Shown here: piece by piece, positions 48,428 through 57,280 of the stretch | Layout of the letters: each line of letters opens with the position of its first letter | Numbering within the stretch: position 1 is the first letter of the stretch | NCBI GenBank assembly: GCA_036261615.1 | Contig: DATAKK010000014.1 | Coordinates: 1-64,000, forward strand | Reading direction: 5' to 3' | DNA: 64,000 nt | DNA from: JAJYQH01 sp036261615 | Lineage (GTDB): Bacteria > Actinomycetota > Actinomycetes > Propionibacteriales > Propionibacteriaceae | Notes under the pieces: model-generated | Seen by the model: only the letters and a program-made list of their open reading frames with translations | What the model was told of the DNA's origin: nothing | Databases searched by the model: none | Made by a program: the position numbers and the translations under genes

Positions 48428-49494
48428 CCGACCACGCTCCCCTGCCGCTCGGCGTCCCCGGCGGCAGGCTGTTCGTCCTGCCTGGCCACGGCGACACCCT
48501 TGAGGTGGAGCACGTCGGCGAAGTGGCAGGCCACGCGGCGTCCGTCGGGGCGGTCGATCATCGGGGGCTCCTCCTCGCTGCAGATGCGCTGGGCGTAGGG
48601 ACACCGCGGGTGGAAGTGGCACCCGCTCGGCGGGTTGGCCGGGCTGGGCACGTCGCCGGACAGGATCCTGGCCCGGGTGCGGACCCGCGGGTCCGGTTGC
48701 GGCACCGCGGCGAGCAGTGCCTCGGTGTAGGGGTGCTGGGGACGGGTGAAGATCTGCTCCGCCGTCCCGGTCTCCACGACCCGGCCGACGTACATCACCA
48801 CGACCCGGTCGGAGATGTGGTTGATGACCGACAGGTCGTGGCTGATGAACAGGTAGGCGAGGTTCAGCCGCCGCTGCAGGTCCTCGAGCAGGTTGAGCAC
48901 CTGCGCCTGCACCGAGACGTCGAGCGCCGACACGGCCTCGTCACAGACGATGAGGTCGGGGTTGAGGGCGATCGCCCGGGCGATCCCGATGCGCTGCCGC
49001 TGTCCCCCGGAGAACGCGTGCGGGTAGCGGCTCGCATGCTCCGGACGCAGGCCGACGAGGGTCAGCAGTTCGGCGACCCGGTCCCTCAGCTGCCGGCCGG
49101 AGACGACCTTGTTGATCTGCAACGGCTCGGCGATCACGCTGCCGACGGTCATCCGCGAGTCGAGCGACGCGAACGGGTCCTGAAAGATGATCTGCAGGTG
49201 GGGCCTGACAGCCTTGAGGGTCCGAGGGTCACCGCCCGCCAGGTCGACGCGCCCGAGCTCGTCGTGGTGGAACAGCACCTCTCCGGCCGTCGGCGGCTCG
49301 AGGTGCATGATCGCGCGGCCCGTCGTCGACTTGCCGCACCCGGACTCGCCGACGATCGCGACGGTTTCGCCTCGGCCCACGGTGAGATCGACCCCGTCCA
49401 CCGCCTTCACCTCGCCGATCTGGCGACGCAGCACGCCGCCGCGGATCGGGAAGTACTTCTTCAGGCCGCGCACCTCCAGCAGTGGTTGAGTCAC
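48424..49494 (-). CDS. Opp/Dpp-type ABC transporter ATPase (OppF-like)
   Basis: 356 aa from a GTG overlapping the upstream stop (GTGA). Walker A is GESGCGKST, the Q loop is IIFQDPFASLDSRMTVG, the signature is FSGGQRQRIGIARAI, Walker B is LIVCDEAVSALD and the H loop is FISHDLSVI. The C-terminal Opp/Dpp extension binds an iron-sulfur cluster in some relatives; here GCHFHPRCPYAQRICSEE shows the Cys pattern. Works with the second ATPase and two permeases of the same operon. Confidence 0.93.
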   Translation of the reverse strand: MTQPLLEVRGLKKYFPIRGGVLRRQIGEVKAVDGVDLTVGRGETVAIVGESGCGKSTTGRAIMHLEPPTAGEVLFHHDELGRVDLAGGDPRTLKAVRPHLQIIFQDPFASLDSRMTVGSVIAEPLQINKVVSGRQLRDRVAELLTLVGLRPEHASRYPHAFSGGQRQRIGIARAIALNPDLIVCDEAVSALDVSVQAQVLNLLEDLQRRLNLAYLFISHDLSVINHISDRVVVMYVGRVVETGTAEQIFTRPQHPYTEALLAAVPQPDPRVRTRARILSGDVPSPANPPSGCHFHPRCPYAQRICSEEEPPMIDRPDGRRVACHFADVLHLKGVAVARQDEQPAAGDAERQGSVVG

Positions 49495-50603
49495 GCTTCC
49501 GCCTCCGTCAGGTCGTGTGTGGTCGACACCGTCGTGTCGTGGATCGGGTCTTCGGCGTCGTAGAGGTGGCAGTGGACGACGTGCCCGTCGTCCAGCCGCT
49601 TCTCGACGGGAACCACGGAGTCGCAGACGCCCGGAATGACGTCCGGACACCGAGGGTGGAACGGGCAGCCCCGGACGGTGGTGTAGGGGTCGGGTACCGA
49701 CCCCTCGATCACCTCCAGCGGCTGCTTGCGGTCGGCTCCCATCCTCGGCGTCGAGCGCAGCAGCGCCCGGGTGTACGGGTGCTTGGGGTCGTGGAAGATG
49801 TCGTCGACGCTCGCGCGCTCCATCACCCGTCCCAGGTACATGACGACGACCTCGTCGCACAGTTGGGCGACGACCCCCATGCTGTGGGTGATGAACATCA
49901 CCGACATGCCCGTCCGGTCCCTGACGCTGCGGATGAGCTCGAGGATCTGAGCCTCGGTGGTCACGTCGAGGGCGGTGGTGGGCTCGTCGGCGATGAGCAG
50001 CGTCGGGTTGCACGACATCGCCATCGCGATCATCGCCCGTTGCCGCATCCCGCCGGAGAGCTGGTGGGGGTAGGACGACGCCACCCCGGCCGGGTTGGGC
50101 ATCCCCACCTGCTGGAGGATGTCGACCGCCCGCAGCGCGGCCTCCTTGCGGTCGCGCGTCTGGTGGATGAGCACCGCCTCCTCGATCTGCGCGCCGATCG
50201 TGTAGACGGGGTTGAGGGAGCTCATCGGCTCCTGGAACACCATCGCGATGTCCTTGCCGCGCAACGCCCGCATCGCCGAACTGTCCGCCCCGAGACCGGT
50301 GATGTCCACCTCTCCCTGGTCGCGACGGAGGGTGATCGTGCCGGCGGTCACGCGTCCGGGCCGTTCGACGATCTGCAGGATCGCCCGAGCGGTGACGCTC
50401 TTGCCGCACCCCGACTCGCCGACGATGCCCAGCACCTGGCCGCGAGGAACGTCGAAGGTCACGCCGTTCAGCGCGTGCACCGTCCCCATGACCGTGGGGA
50501 ACTCCACCACCAGGTCGCGGACGGAGAGCACGGCGTCCCCGCCCAGGGCCTGCGCACCACGCGCAGCGCCCGACCCGTGGTCCTGCTCACGTTCTTGGTT
50601 CAT
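49491..50603 (-). CDS. Opp/Dpp-type ABC transporter ATPase (OppD-like)
   Basis: 370 aa. Of the close ATG choices, 50603 has the better distance to GGGAG. Walker A is GESGCGKSV, the Q loop is MVFQEPMSSLNPVYTIG, the signature is LSGGMRQRAMIAMAM, Walker B is LLIADEPTTALD and the H loop is FITHSMGVV. The C-terminal Cys cluster is GCPFHPRCPDVIPGVC. It overlaps the OppF-like gene by four bases. The pair drives a heterodimeric importer. Confidence 0.93.
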   Translation of the reverse strand: MNQEREQDHGSGAARGAQALGGDAVLSVRDLVVEFPTVMGTVHALNGVTFDVPRGQVLGIVGESGCGKSVTARAILQIVERPGRVTAGTITLRRDQGEVDITGLGADSSAMRALRGKDIAMVFQEPMSSLNPVYTIGAQIEEAVLIHQTRDRKEAALRAVDILQQVGMPNPAGVASSYPHQLSGGMRQRAMIAMAMSCNPTLLIADEPTTALDVTTEAQILELIRSVRDRTGMSVMFITHSMGVVAQLCDEVVVMYLGRVMERASVDDIFHDPKHPYTRALLRSTPRMGADRKQPLEVIEGSVPDPYTTVRGCPFHPRCPDVIPGVCDSVVPVEKRLDDGHVVHCHLYDAEDPIHDTTVSTTHDLTEAEA

Positions 50604-50662
50604 GCCCATCACTCCCGGTTCGATCGACTGCCGGACGGCGCCTTCGTGGTTCGTACCCGCCA

Positions 50663-51781
50663 TCAGCCGTAGGGGTCCACGGCGTCGCGGAGGCCGTCCC
50701 CGATGAGCTGGAAACAGACCACGGCCACCACGACGAGGACGGCGGGGATGAGCAGCCACGGGTACTGCTGCACGGTCGAGACGCTCTGGGCGTCGGACAA
50801 CAACACACCCCAACTGACCGCCGGTGGCAGCATTCCCACTCCCAGGAACGACAGCGAGGTCTCGGCGATGATCGTCGCCGGCACCGCGAGCATGGCCGTC
50901 GCCACGATGTGGCTGGCGGCGTTGGGGATGAGATGGCGGAAGACGATCCGGGCGCTGGACGACCCGGCCGCCCGGGCGGCGGCGACGTAGTCGGCCGACG
51001 CGTACGACATGACCTTGCCGCGGATCTGGCGGGCCAGGCCCGCCCAGCCCACCAGCGACAGGATGAGGGTGATCAGCAGATACCGCTTGGTCACCGACAT
51101 GTCCGTCGGGAGGATGGCCGCCAGGGCGAGCCACAGCGGCAGCGTCGGCAACGACAGCAGCAGCTCGATGAACCGTTGCAGCACCGTGTCGATCCGGCCG
51201 CCGAAGTAGCCGGAGACCGTCCCGATGGTCGCGCCGAGGAACGTGCCGACGGCCACGCCCAGCACCCCGATGGTGAGGGACACTCGGGCACCCTGCATCG
51301 CCCGGGCGAACACGTCGCGGCCCTGGCTGTCGGCACCCCACAGGAGCAGCCTGTTCGGCGCCTGCACCGTCAACAGGTGCCGGTCGGTGGGGATGAGGCC
51401 GAACAGCTTGTAGTGGAACCCACTGCCGAGGATGTGGATCGGTACGGGTTTGCTGCAGTCGCTGCGGTACTTGTAGGTGAAGGTCGACTGCTCGAGGTAC
51501 TGCGTCTCGCCGCACATCGCCGGTCCCCCGCTCCACACGAGCGTCGTCGGGGCGCTGTTCACCTGGTCGGAGTCCTGCTGGTCGTACGGATTCGGCGCCA
51601 GGAAGGTGGCGAAGACCGCACACAGGTACATGACGAGAAGGACGACGGCCCCGGCGACGGCCAACCGGCCCCGACGGAACCGGCGTGCCATCAGCCGCCA
51701 CTGCGGCAGATCCGCCGGCGACCCCCCCTCGGGGATCTCGGGCGCGAGCGCCTCGGCTTCGGGCAGTACTGCTGTCGCCAT
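50663..51781 (-). CDS. Opp/Dpp-type ABC transporter permease (OppC-like)
   Basis: 372 aa. A cytoplasmic N-terminus, TM1 (LAVAGAVVLLVMYLCAVFATFL), a long periplasmic insert of about 110 residues (about 65-160) with two cysteines, then five helices including TIGVLGVAVGTFLGATIG. The EAA loop is YVAAARAAGSSSARIVFRHLIPNA. The insert is longer than in typical OppC and contains LWGADSQGRDVFARAMQGAR, the usual family block. It begins four bases after the OppB-like gene's stop. Confidence 0.92.
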   Translation of the reverse strand: MATAVLPEAEALAPEIPEGGSPADLPQWRLMARRFRRGRLAVAGAVVLLVMYLCAVFATFLAPNPYDQQDSDQVNSAPTTLVWSGGPAMCGETQYLEQSTFTYKYRSDCSKPVPIHILGSGFHYKLFGLIPTDRHLLTVQAPNRLLLWGADSQGRDVFARAMQGARVSLTIGVLGVAVGTFLGATIGTVSGYFGGRIDTVLQRFIELLLSLPTLPLWLALAAILPTDMSVTKRYLLITLILSLVGWAGLARQIRGKVMSYASADYVAAARAAGSSSARIVFRHLIPNAASHIVATAMLAVPATIIAETSLSFLGVGMLPPAVSWGVLLSDAQSVSTVQQYPWLLIPAVLVVVAVVCFQLIGDGLRDAVDPYG

Positions 51782-51785
51782 GACC

Positions 51786-52772
51786 TCAGCCCTCCAACCT
51801 GATTCGCGGATCGATCACGGCCAGCAGGATGTCGGCGACGATGTTCCCGATGATGAGGAGCGCCGAGAGCAGCATGAGGATCGTTCCCGCCACGTACATG
51901 TCCTTGTTGAGCAGGGAGTTGACGAGCAGCGGCCCGGTGGTGGGCAGGTTGAGGACGATCGACACGATCGCCTCACCCGAGATCAGCGCCGGCAGGGTGG
52001 TGCCGAAGGTCATCACCAGCGGGTGCAGGGCGTTGCGCACGGCGTGCTTCCAGATCACGGTCCGTTCCTTGACGCCCTTCGCCCGCGCCGTCTGCACGTA
52101 CTGCTGGTTCAGTACGTCCAGCAGGTTCGCCCGCATCACCCGGGTCAGCCACGCGGTCGACCCGGCGGCGATCACGACGAGGGGGATCCACAGGTGGGCG
52201 AGCAGGTCGACCAACTTCCCCCAGCTCCACGGTGCGTTGTGGTACTGGCGGGCGAACAGTCCGCCCACATCGGTGCCCAGATATTGCGCAGCGAGGGTCA
52301 TCACGACCAGGGCGAAGAGGAACTCCGGGATGGCGACGCCGACGAACTGGATCACGGTGATGAGGGCGTCCGGTAGCGAGTGCCGGTGCGTCGCCGAGTA
52401 GACGCCGATGGGTATCGACAGTCCCCACGCGATGAGCAGCGCCCCGAGGCTGAGCACCAGCGAGAGGCCCAACCTGCTCCACACGAGGCTGCTGACCGGC
52501 TCGTTGAGGCTGAACGAGTAGCCGAAGTCGCCGTGCACGAAGCCGCTGATCCACTTCCAGTACTGCACGGGCCAGGGCTGGTTGACCCCGTACTGTGCGT
52601 TGAGGGCGTCGATCTGGGCCTGGGTGACGGCGCCACCCTGCGCCTGCAGCTGGGAGATCTTCTGCGACAGGGCGCTGCCCGGCGGCGCCGAGATGATCGC
52701 GAAGTTGAGCACCGAGACGACCGCGAGCATCACGATTCCGTAGGCCACCCGGCGAACGATCATGACGAGCAT
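51786..52772 (-). CDS. Opp/Dpp-type ABC transporter permease (OppB-like)
   Basis: 328 aa, six helices. MIVRRVAYGIVMLAVVSVLNFAII is TM1; FGYSFSLNEPVSSLVWSRLG and ALLIAWGLSIPIGVYSA are OppB hallmarks; the EAA loop is YVQTARAKGVKERTVIWKHAVRNA. The ATG at 52772 follows GGAGG by eight bases. It forms the membrane pore with the OppC-like protein encoded next. Confidence 0.93.
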   Translation of the reverse strand: MLVMIVRRVAYGIVMLAVVSVLNFAIISAPPGSALSQKISQLQAQGGAVTQAQIDALNAQYGVNQPWPVQYWKWISGFVHGDFGYSFSLNEPVSSLVWSRLGLSLVLSLGALLIAWGLSIPIGVYSATHRHSLPDALITVIQFVGVAIPEFLFALVVMTLAAQYLGTDVGGLFARQYHNAPWSWGKLVDLLAHLWIPLVVIAAGSTAWLTRVMRANLLDVLNQQYVQTARAKGVKERTVIWKHAVRNALHPLVMTFGTTLPALISGEAIVSIVLNLPTTGPLLVNSLLNKDMYVAGTILMLLSALLIIGNIVADILLAVIDPRIRLEG

Positions 52773-52824
52773 GCGGAGCGCCTCCGTCCCGCCGGGCTCG
52801 GGCCGGCCAGTCCTCGCAAGCTGC

Positions 52825-54960
52825 TCACTGGTGCTTCTCCGGGTTGGTCCAGAACCAGCATTCCGGGTCGTACATCGCGGGCGTCGGCGTCATCCACGGG
52901 TTGGTGATCCCGCCGAGCGCCAGGTTCCCCGCCTGCGGGACGTTCGCCAGGTCGCGGTTCTTGGTGATGACGTTCTGGAAGTTGGCCGTGGAGCCCATGA
53001 AGAACGGCCCCTCGTCGACGTGGATCTGCATCATCTGCCAGACCAGCTGGTTGCGCTTGGCGGCGTCCGGCTCTGACTTCGCCTTGCCGTAGAGATCGGT
53101 GAGCTGGGCGATCGGCCCCCCGGCGTCCGGCTGCATCCGCGGCGGCTGGCGCTTGATCGGGGCGACGTTGAGTTCCTTCTTGTTCTGGCCGGTGCCGGTG
53201 CCCGAGTACCAGGTGGCCTCCAGCGGCGCCCAGTACCCCTTGTTCACCGGGACGAGCCAGTTGGGCACGACGAGGATCGAGCTCCCGTTGCTGCACTCCC
53301 AGTTGGTGTGCGCCATCAGCTTGCCGGAGGTCCACTCGTCGTTGTACGCCGACGGGGCGATGGGGACGCGGTTGAACCTCAGCCCGATCTTCTTCATGTC
53401 GGCGACGAGCTGGTCGTCCTTGGCGCCCTCGGGGCCGGAGATGTCGGCCGAGTAGGGCAGGTCGATGGTGAGCTTCGACCCGTCCGGGAACTCGACGTAG
53501 CCGTCCCCGTTGACGTCCTTGAGCCCCAACTCGGCGAGCAGCGACTTCGCCTTCTGCTGGTCGAGCGCCTTGTAGGAGTCACGCCACTGCTGGTAGCTCT
53601 TGGGCCCGTCCGGCTGCGCGTGCACCTCGGTGGAATCGGGACCGATGGTGCCGGTGGTCAGCTCGCCGGTGCCGAAGTAGAGGGTCTTCTGGGTGGTGAC
53701 GCGGTCCCAACCGTACGAGATGGCCTGCCGGAACCGCTTGTCGCGGATCAACTTGCCGTACTTCGGGTCCTTGGCGATGTAGTCGTAGTTGAAGAAGAAG
53801 ATCGAGCCGGTGCCAGAACCCGTGTTCCACAGCAGGATGTCGTAGTTCCCGCTGTCCTTCTTCTGCGACAAGGTCGAGACGTCGGCGAGGCCGATCTGGT
53901 TGAACTGGCCCATGCAGAAGTCGACCGATCCCTGCTGCACCTGCAGCTTGATGGTCTGGGCATTGGTCTGCATGCCGAACTGGATCTCGTCGATGTAGGG
54001 CAACTGGTCGCCGTTGGTATTGACGACCCAGTAGTACGGGTTCCGCTCCAGGACGATGCCGCTGTTGTTGTCGAACGACTTGCACTTGTAGCCCGTGAGG
54101 GTCGGGCAGTCGGGATTGCGCTTCCAGTCGGCCTTCTGCTCCCACAGGGCTCCCGGGGAGTCCCAGTCCTTGGGAACGGACTTGTTGTACTTCGGGTGGA
54201 ACTGCTTGAGGTAGTGCTTCGGCAGCACCCAGGTGGGGCCGTTGGTGCCGAGCCCGCCCTTCGCGTAGGTGGCCAGCTGCTCGGGGAAGATCGGTTGCGG
54301 GGTGTCCCACGACAGCTTGAGCGTGTGGTCGTCCACCTTCGTCATCGTGACGAGTTTCCCGTTGGCCGACACGTTGGACGGTGGCGGCGCCTGACCGTCG
54401 TAGCCGGGAAGGACGATGTCCTCCCACCAGAAGATGATGTCGTCGACGGTGAAGGGCTGCCCGTCCGACCACTTCAGTCCCTCCCGGAAGTGCAGGGTCC
54501 ACTGGCTGGCGTCGGCGTTGGAGGTCCATTTGTCGGCGAGGCCGGGACCCACATCGAGGCCGTCGTTGAGCAGCCGCAGCGGCGAGTTCCCGTAGAAGAA
54601 CTCCGACACCGAGTTGGCGTTGGCGGCACCGGTGGAGCCGAAGACGACCATCTGCATCGTCCCCCCGTACTTGCCGGGAACCGCCCACTTGTGCGGGATG
54701 ACGTAGGGGTTGGTCGGCAGCCGCTGCTCGAGCGGGGGCAGGCCCTTGTTCTTGAGGGCCGGCGACTCCTGGAGCGAGGCCGGTCGTTGCAGCGCGGTGG
54801 TGACGTCGCCCTTCTTCGCGGCGTCGACGGACCCGCTGCCACTGGGCGCAGAGCCTTGCGACTGAGGGCTGGACGCGCCGCTCGTGCATCCGGCGAGCAT
54901 GGCTCCGCCTGCGGCGAGCCCTGCGGAGAAGATCAGACTGCGTCGGCTGATGCTGCTCAT
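52825..54960 (-). CDS. Family 5 substrate-binding lipoprotein of the Opp-type importer
   Basis: 711 aa, longer than the usual 500-600. The signal has a Tat-like twin Arg (SRRSLIFSAG) and a lipobox, LAGC with Cys25, so it may fold in the cytoplasm before export. A Ser/Gly tether follows. The binding domain has FREGLKWSDGQPFTVDDIIFWWEDI, LSWDTPQPIFPEQLATY, LPYIDEIQFGMQTNAQTIKLQVQQG and FRQAISYGWDR (quoted in parts). Family 5 proteins bind peptides, nickel, heme or oligosaccharides. The two sugar dehydrogenases in the operon favour an oligosaccharide or glycoside. Confidence 0.9.
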   Translation of the reverse strand: MSSISRRSLIFSAGLAAGGAMLAGCTSGASSPQSQGSAPSGSGSVDAAKKGDVTTALQRPASLQESPALKNKGLPPLEQRLPTNPYVIPHKWAVPGKYGGTMQMVVFGSTGAANANSVSEFFYGNSPLRLLNDGLDVGPGLADKWTSNADASQWTLHFREGLKWSDGQPFTVDDIIFWWEDIVLPGYDGQAPPPSNVSANGKLVTMTKVDDHTLKLSWDTPQPIFPEQLATYAKGGLGTNGPTWVLPKHYLKQFHPKYNKSVPKDWDSPGALWEQKADWKRNPDCPTLTGYKCKSFDNNSGIVLERNPYYWVVNTNGDQLPYIDEIQFGMQTNAQTIKLQVQQGSVDFCMGQFNQIGLADVSTLSQKKDSGNYDILLWNTGSGTGSIFFFNYDYIAKDPKYGKLIRDKRFRQAISYGWDRVTTQKTLYFGTGELTTGTIGPDSTEVHAQPDGPKSYQQWRDSYKALDQQKAKSLLAELGLKDVNGDGYVEFPDGSKLTIDLPYSADISGPEGAKDDQLVADMKKIGLRFNRVPIAPSAYNDEWTSGKLMAHTNWECSNGSSILVVPNWLVPVNKGYWAPLEATWYSGTGTGQNKKELNVAPIKRQPPRMQPDAGGPIAQLTDLYGKAKSEPDAAKRNQLVWQMMQIHVDEGPFFMGSTANFQNVITKNRDLANVPQAGNLALGGITNPWMTPTPAMYDPECWFWTNPEKHQ

Positions 54961-55020
54961 GAGTGGACCTCCGTTGGTCGTGTGGTTGGGTTTCGGCGTG
55001 GATCGGTCAGAACTCGGGGC

Positions 55021-56085
55021 TCACCTCGCGGCACCCCGCTTGGTGGCGTCCCGCTGGGCGGTGAGTGCGAGCCGCATCACCTCGAAGGTGTGCCGCTGGG
55101 GGCAGGCCCGCTCCGTGCGGTGGATGACGTCGTGGACGAGGTCGGGGTAGTACGGCAGGTGGACGTCGGAGCAGTCCACGTGCTCGACTCCGTGGTCGTC
55201 GACGACGAAGAGGTGGTCGCCGCCCGGACGCCCGGCGATGTCGACGTACTTCCGCAGCTCGATGTAGCCCCCGGTGCCGAGGATGATGAGCCGGCCGTCG
55301 CCCCAGGTGGGGAGTCCCTTGGGGGTGTACCAGTCGACCCGGACGTAGCCCTGCGCGGCGTCCGAGCGGAGCATGACGTCACCGAAGTCCTGCATCGCGG
55401 GCAGGTCGGGATGGGTGTAGTTGGCGACGGTGCTGGAGACGATGTCGGCGGTCGTGGCCCCCGTGTAGTACAGGAACTGGTCGATCTGGTGGCTGCCGAT
55501 GTCGGTGATGATCCCCCCGGTCCGGGCGCTGTCGTAGAACCATTCGGGTCGCCCCTGGCCGCCGGCCAGGTGCGCGCGGTCACCCTCGCGGTGCGGGCCG
55601 AGGCCGAGGGTCTGCACGACCTGCCCGATCCGTCCCTCCCGGACCAGTTCGCCCGCCTTGACCGCCGAACGCACCTCGAAGCGCTCGGAGAACGTGACGG
55701 ACCAGAACCGGCCGGACTCGCTGACAGCTCTCTCCAGCTCCTCGAGTTGATCGAGCGAGACGCAGCCGGGCTTGTCGGCGACGACGTCCTTGCCGTTCCT
55801 CAGGGCCTGGAGGGCGATGGGGGCACGCCGGTCGGGCACGGCGGCGGTGACGATGAGATCGATCGAGTCGTCGGTGAGCAGATCGTCGCCGTTGTCCACC
55901 CACGGCACGTCGGGCCAGCGTTCGCGGATGGAGCGGGCGACGGCGGCGTCCGGGTCGTCGGAGGCGAACCCGACGAGCTGGGCCCCCTGCCGGAGGAGGC
56001 CGCTGATCTGACCCACCGCATGGGCATGGTCGAGGCCCACGGCGGCGAAGCGCACGGGACGGTCTGAGGAGGTGTCTTCGGTCAT
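55021..56085 (-). CDS. Gfo/Idh/MocA-family dehydrogenase (first gene of the catabolic operon)
   Basis: 354 aa. The N-terminal Rossmann part (RFAAVGLDHAHAVGQISGLL) lacks the usual GxGxxG, having GLDHAH, a form seen in some Gfo/Idh relatives, so cofactor use may differ. The conserved Lys-Pro is in VVADKPGCVSLDQLEEL. The substrate domain has GGIITDIGSHQIDQFLYYTGA with the catalytic D and H pair. It starts about 70 bases downstream of the LacI-controlled promoter and leads the operon. Confidence 0.87.
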   Translation of the reverse strand: MTEDTSSDRPVRFAAVGLDHAHAVGQISGLLRQGAQLVGFASDDPDAAVARSIRERWPDVPWVDNGDDLLTDDSIDLIVTAAVPDRRAPIALQALRNGKDVVADKPGCVSLDQLEELERAVSESGRFWSVTFSERFEVRSAVKAGELVREGRIGQVVQTLGLGPHREGDRAHLAGGQGRPEWFYDSARTGGIITDIGSHQIDQFLYYTGATTADIVSSTVANYTHPDLPAMQDFGDVMLRSDAAQGYVRVDWYTPKGLPTWGDGRLIILGTGGYIELRKYVDIAGRPGGDHLFVVDDHGVEHVDCSDVHLPYYPDLVHDVIHRTERACPQRHTFEVMRLALTAQRDATKRGAAR

Positions 56086-56129
56086 CGTTGATCCGATTCC
56101 TTGAGAGGCACGACGGGGGAAGGGCGAGA

Positions 56130-56145
56130 AAGTGATCGATCACTT
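56130..56145. promoter_or_regulatory. LacI operator 1
   Basis: AAGTGATCGATCACTT is a perfect 16-base palindrome. It lies about 10-25 bases after the predicted transcription start of the catabolic operon, a roadblock position. Confidence 0.8.
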
Positions 56146-56160
56146 GGGCCGGTGTCCGGT

Positions 56161-56190
56161 ACGGTAGTGATCGATCACTCTGGGTGTCAA
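56161..56190 (-). promoter_or_regulatory. Promoter of the catabolic operon
   Basis: On the minus strand a perfect -35 TTGACA (56190-56185), 18 bases, and -10 TACCGT (56166-56161). Operator 2 fills most of the spacer. Confidence 0.65.
56166..56179. promoter_or_regulatory. LacI operator 2
   Basis: AGTGATCGATCACT is a perfect 14-base palindrome identical to the core of operator 1. The centres are 35 bases apart. It sits between the -35 and -10 of the operon promoter and 46 bases before the regulator gene. Confidence 0.8.
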
Positions 56191-56224
56191 TAGGTAAGAC
56201 TCATTTTTGTTCGAGAGGGAAACG

Positions 56225-57265
56225 ATGTCGGTGAAGCGGGCGACGATCTACGAGGTTGCCGCGCTCGCCGGGGTGTCACATCAGACGGTGTCCCGCTACC
56301 TGCGCCACAACGGGGGGCTGAAGCCGGCCACCGCGAGCAAGGTGGAGAAGGCCATCGAGGAGTTGAACTACCGGCCCAACCTCATCGCCCGCTCGATGCG
56401 CACCCGGCGCACCGGACGGATCGCCATCCTGCTGCCCGCGGCGACCATCAGCCTCCCGCTGCGCGTGATGGCGGCTGCTGCGGGGGCCGCCCACGCGGCC
56501 GGGTACGCGCTCGACATGCTCGGCCTGGAGGGCTCGGGCGAGGAGCGGGTGGCTCGAGCGGCCGAGATGGCGGAGTCCGGGCAGTTCGAGGGCATCCTCG
56601 CGCTGGCCTCGCTCGGCGCCAGTCCCCGCGCGAACCTCGACGTGCCGCTCGTCGTCGTCTCCGACTACGACGAGGAACTCCGCGGGCTCGGGGCACTCGC
56701 CGACGGCGCCGCCTGCGGTGAGGTCGTCCGGACGCTCGCCGCCCTGGGCCACGAGCACCTGCTCTACCTGGCGGGCCCCGACGACTACCCCTCGGCCCGG
56801 AACCGGCGCAACGCCTTCACCGAGACCGTCGGCGACCTCGGACTCCACGGCACCGTGATGGACGGCGGCTGGCGCGGTGATTCGGGGTACCAGGCGATCA
56901 TGTCCCTGCCCGCGGACACCCCGATCACCGCCGTCGTCGCCGCGAACGACTATGTGGCCACCGGCGCCATCCAGGCGGCGCTGCGGCGCGGATGGAGGGT
57001 GCCCGACGATCTCAGCGTGTTCGGGTGGGACGACAAGGAGCTCTGCCGCTACACGACGCCCTCGCTGTCCACCGTCGCGGTCGACCGCGAACGCCAGGGC
57101 CGGGAGGGCATGGAACGCCTCATCGCGCTCATCCGCCACGAGGAACCCCCGGCGCCCGATCCGACGTCGCTCCACACGGTCATCGTCCGCGAGTCGGTGG
57201 GACCCGCGCGAGCCCACCGCCTCGCCCCGGGCCCCGAGGACGCCGGCCAACTCACCTCCGCCTGA
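56225..57265 (+). CDS. LacI-family transcriptional regulator
   Basis: 346 aa. The HTH is TIYEVAALAGVSHQTVSRYLRH (about 8-29), followed by the hinge helix YRPNLIARSMRT. The effector domain is of the ribose-binding type: GRIAILLPAATISLPLRVM, ILALASLGASPRANLDVPLVVVSDY, YLAGPDDYPSARNRRNAF and VAANDYVATGAIQAALRRG. The hinge contains ARSMRT where most LacI proteins have ARSLR, still able to enter the minor groove. It is divergent from an eight-gene catabolic operon and faces two palindromic operators, which it most likely binds in the absence of a sugar inducer. Confidence 0.95.
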   Translation: MSVKRATIYEVAALAGVSHQTVSRYLRHNGGLKPATASKVEKAIEELNYRPNLIARSMRTRRTGRIAILLPAATISLPLRVMAAAAGAAHAAGYALDMLGLEGSGEERVARAAEMAESGQFEGILALASLGASPRANLDVPLVVVSDYDEELRGLGALADGAACGEVVRTLAALGHEHLLYLAGPDDYPSARNRRNAFTETVGDLGLHGTVMDGGWRGDSGYQAIMSLPADTPITAVVAANDYVATGAIQAALRRGWRVPDDLSVFGWDDKELCRYTTPSLSTVAVDRERQGREGMERLIALIRHEEPPAPDPTSLHTVIVRESVGPARAHRLAPGPEDAGQLTSA

Positions 57266-57280
57266 CCCGGCGGCGTCCGG

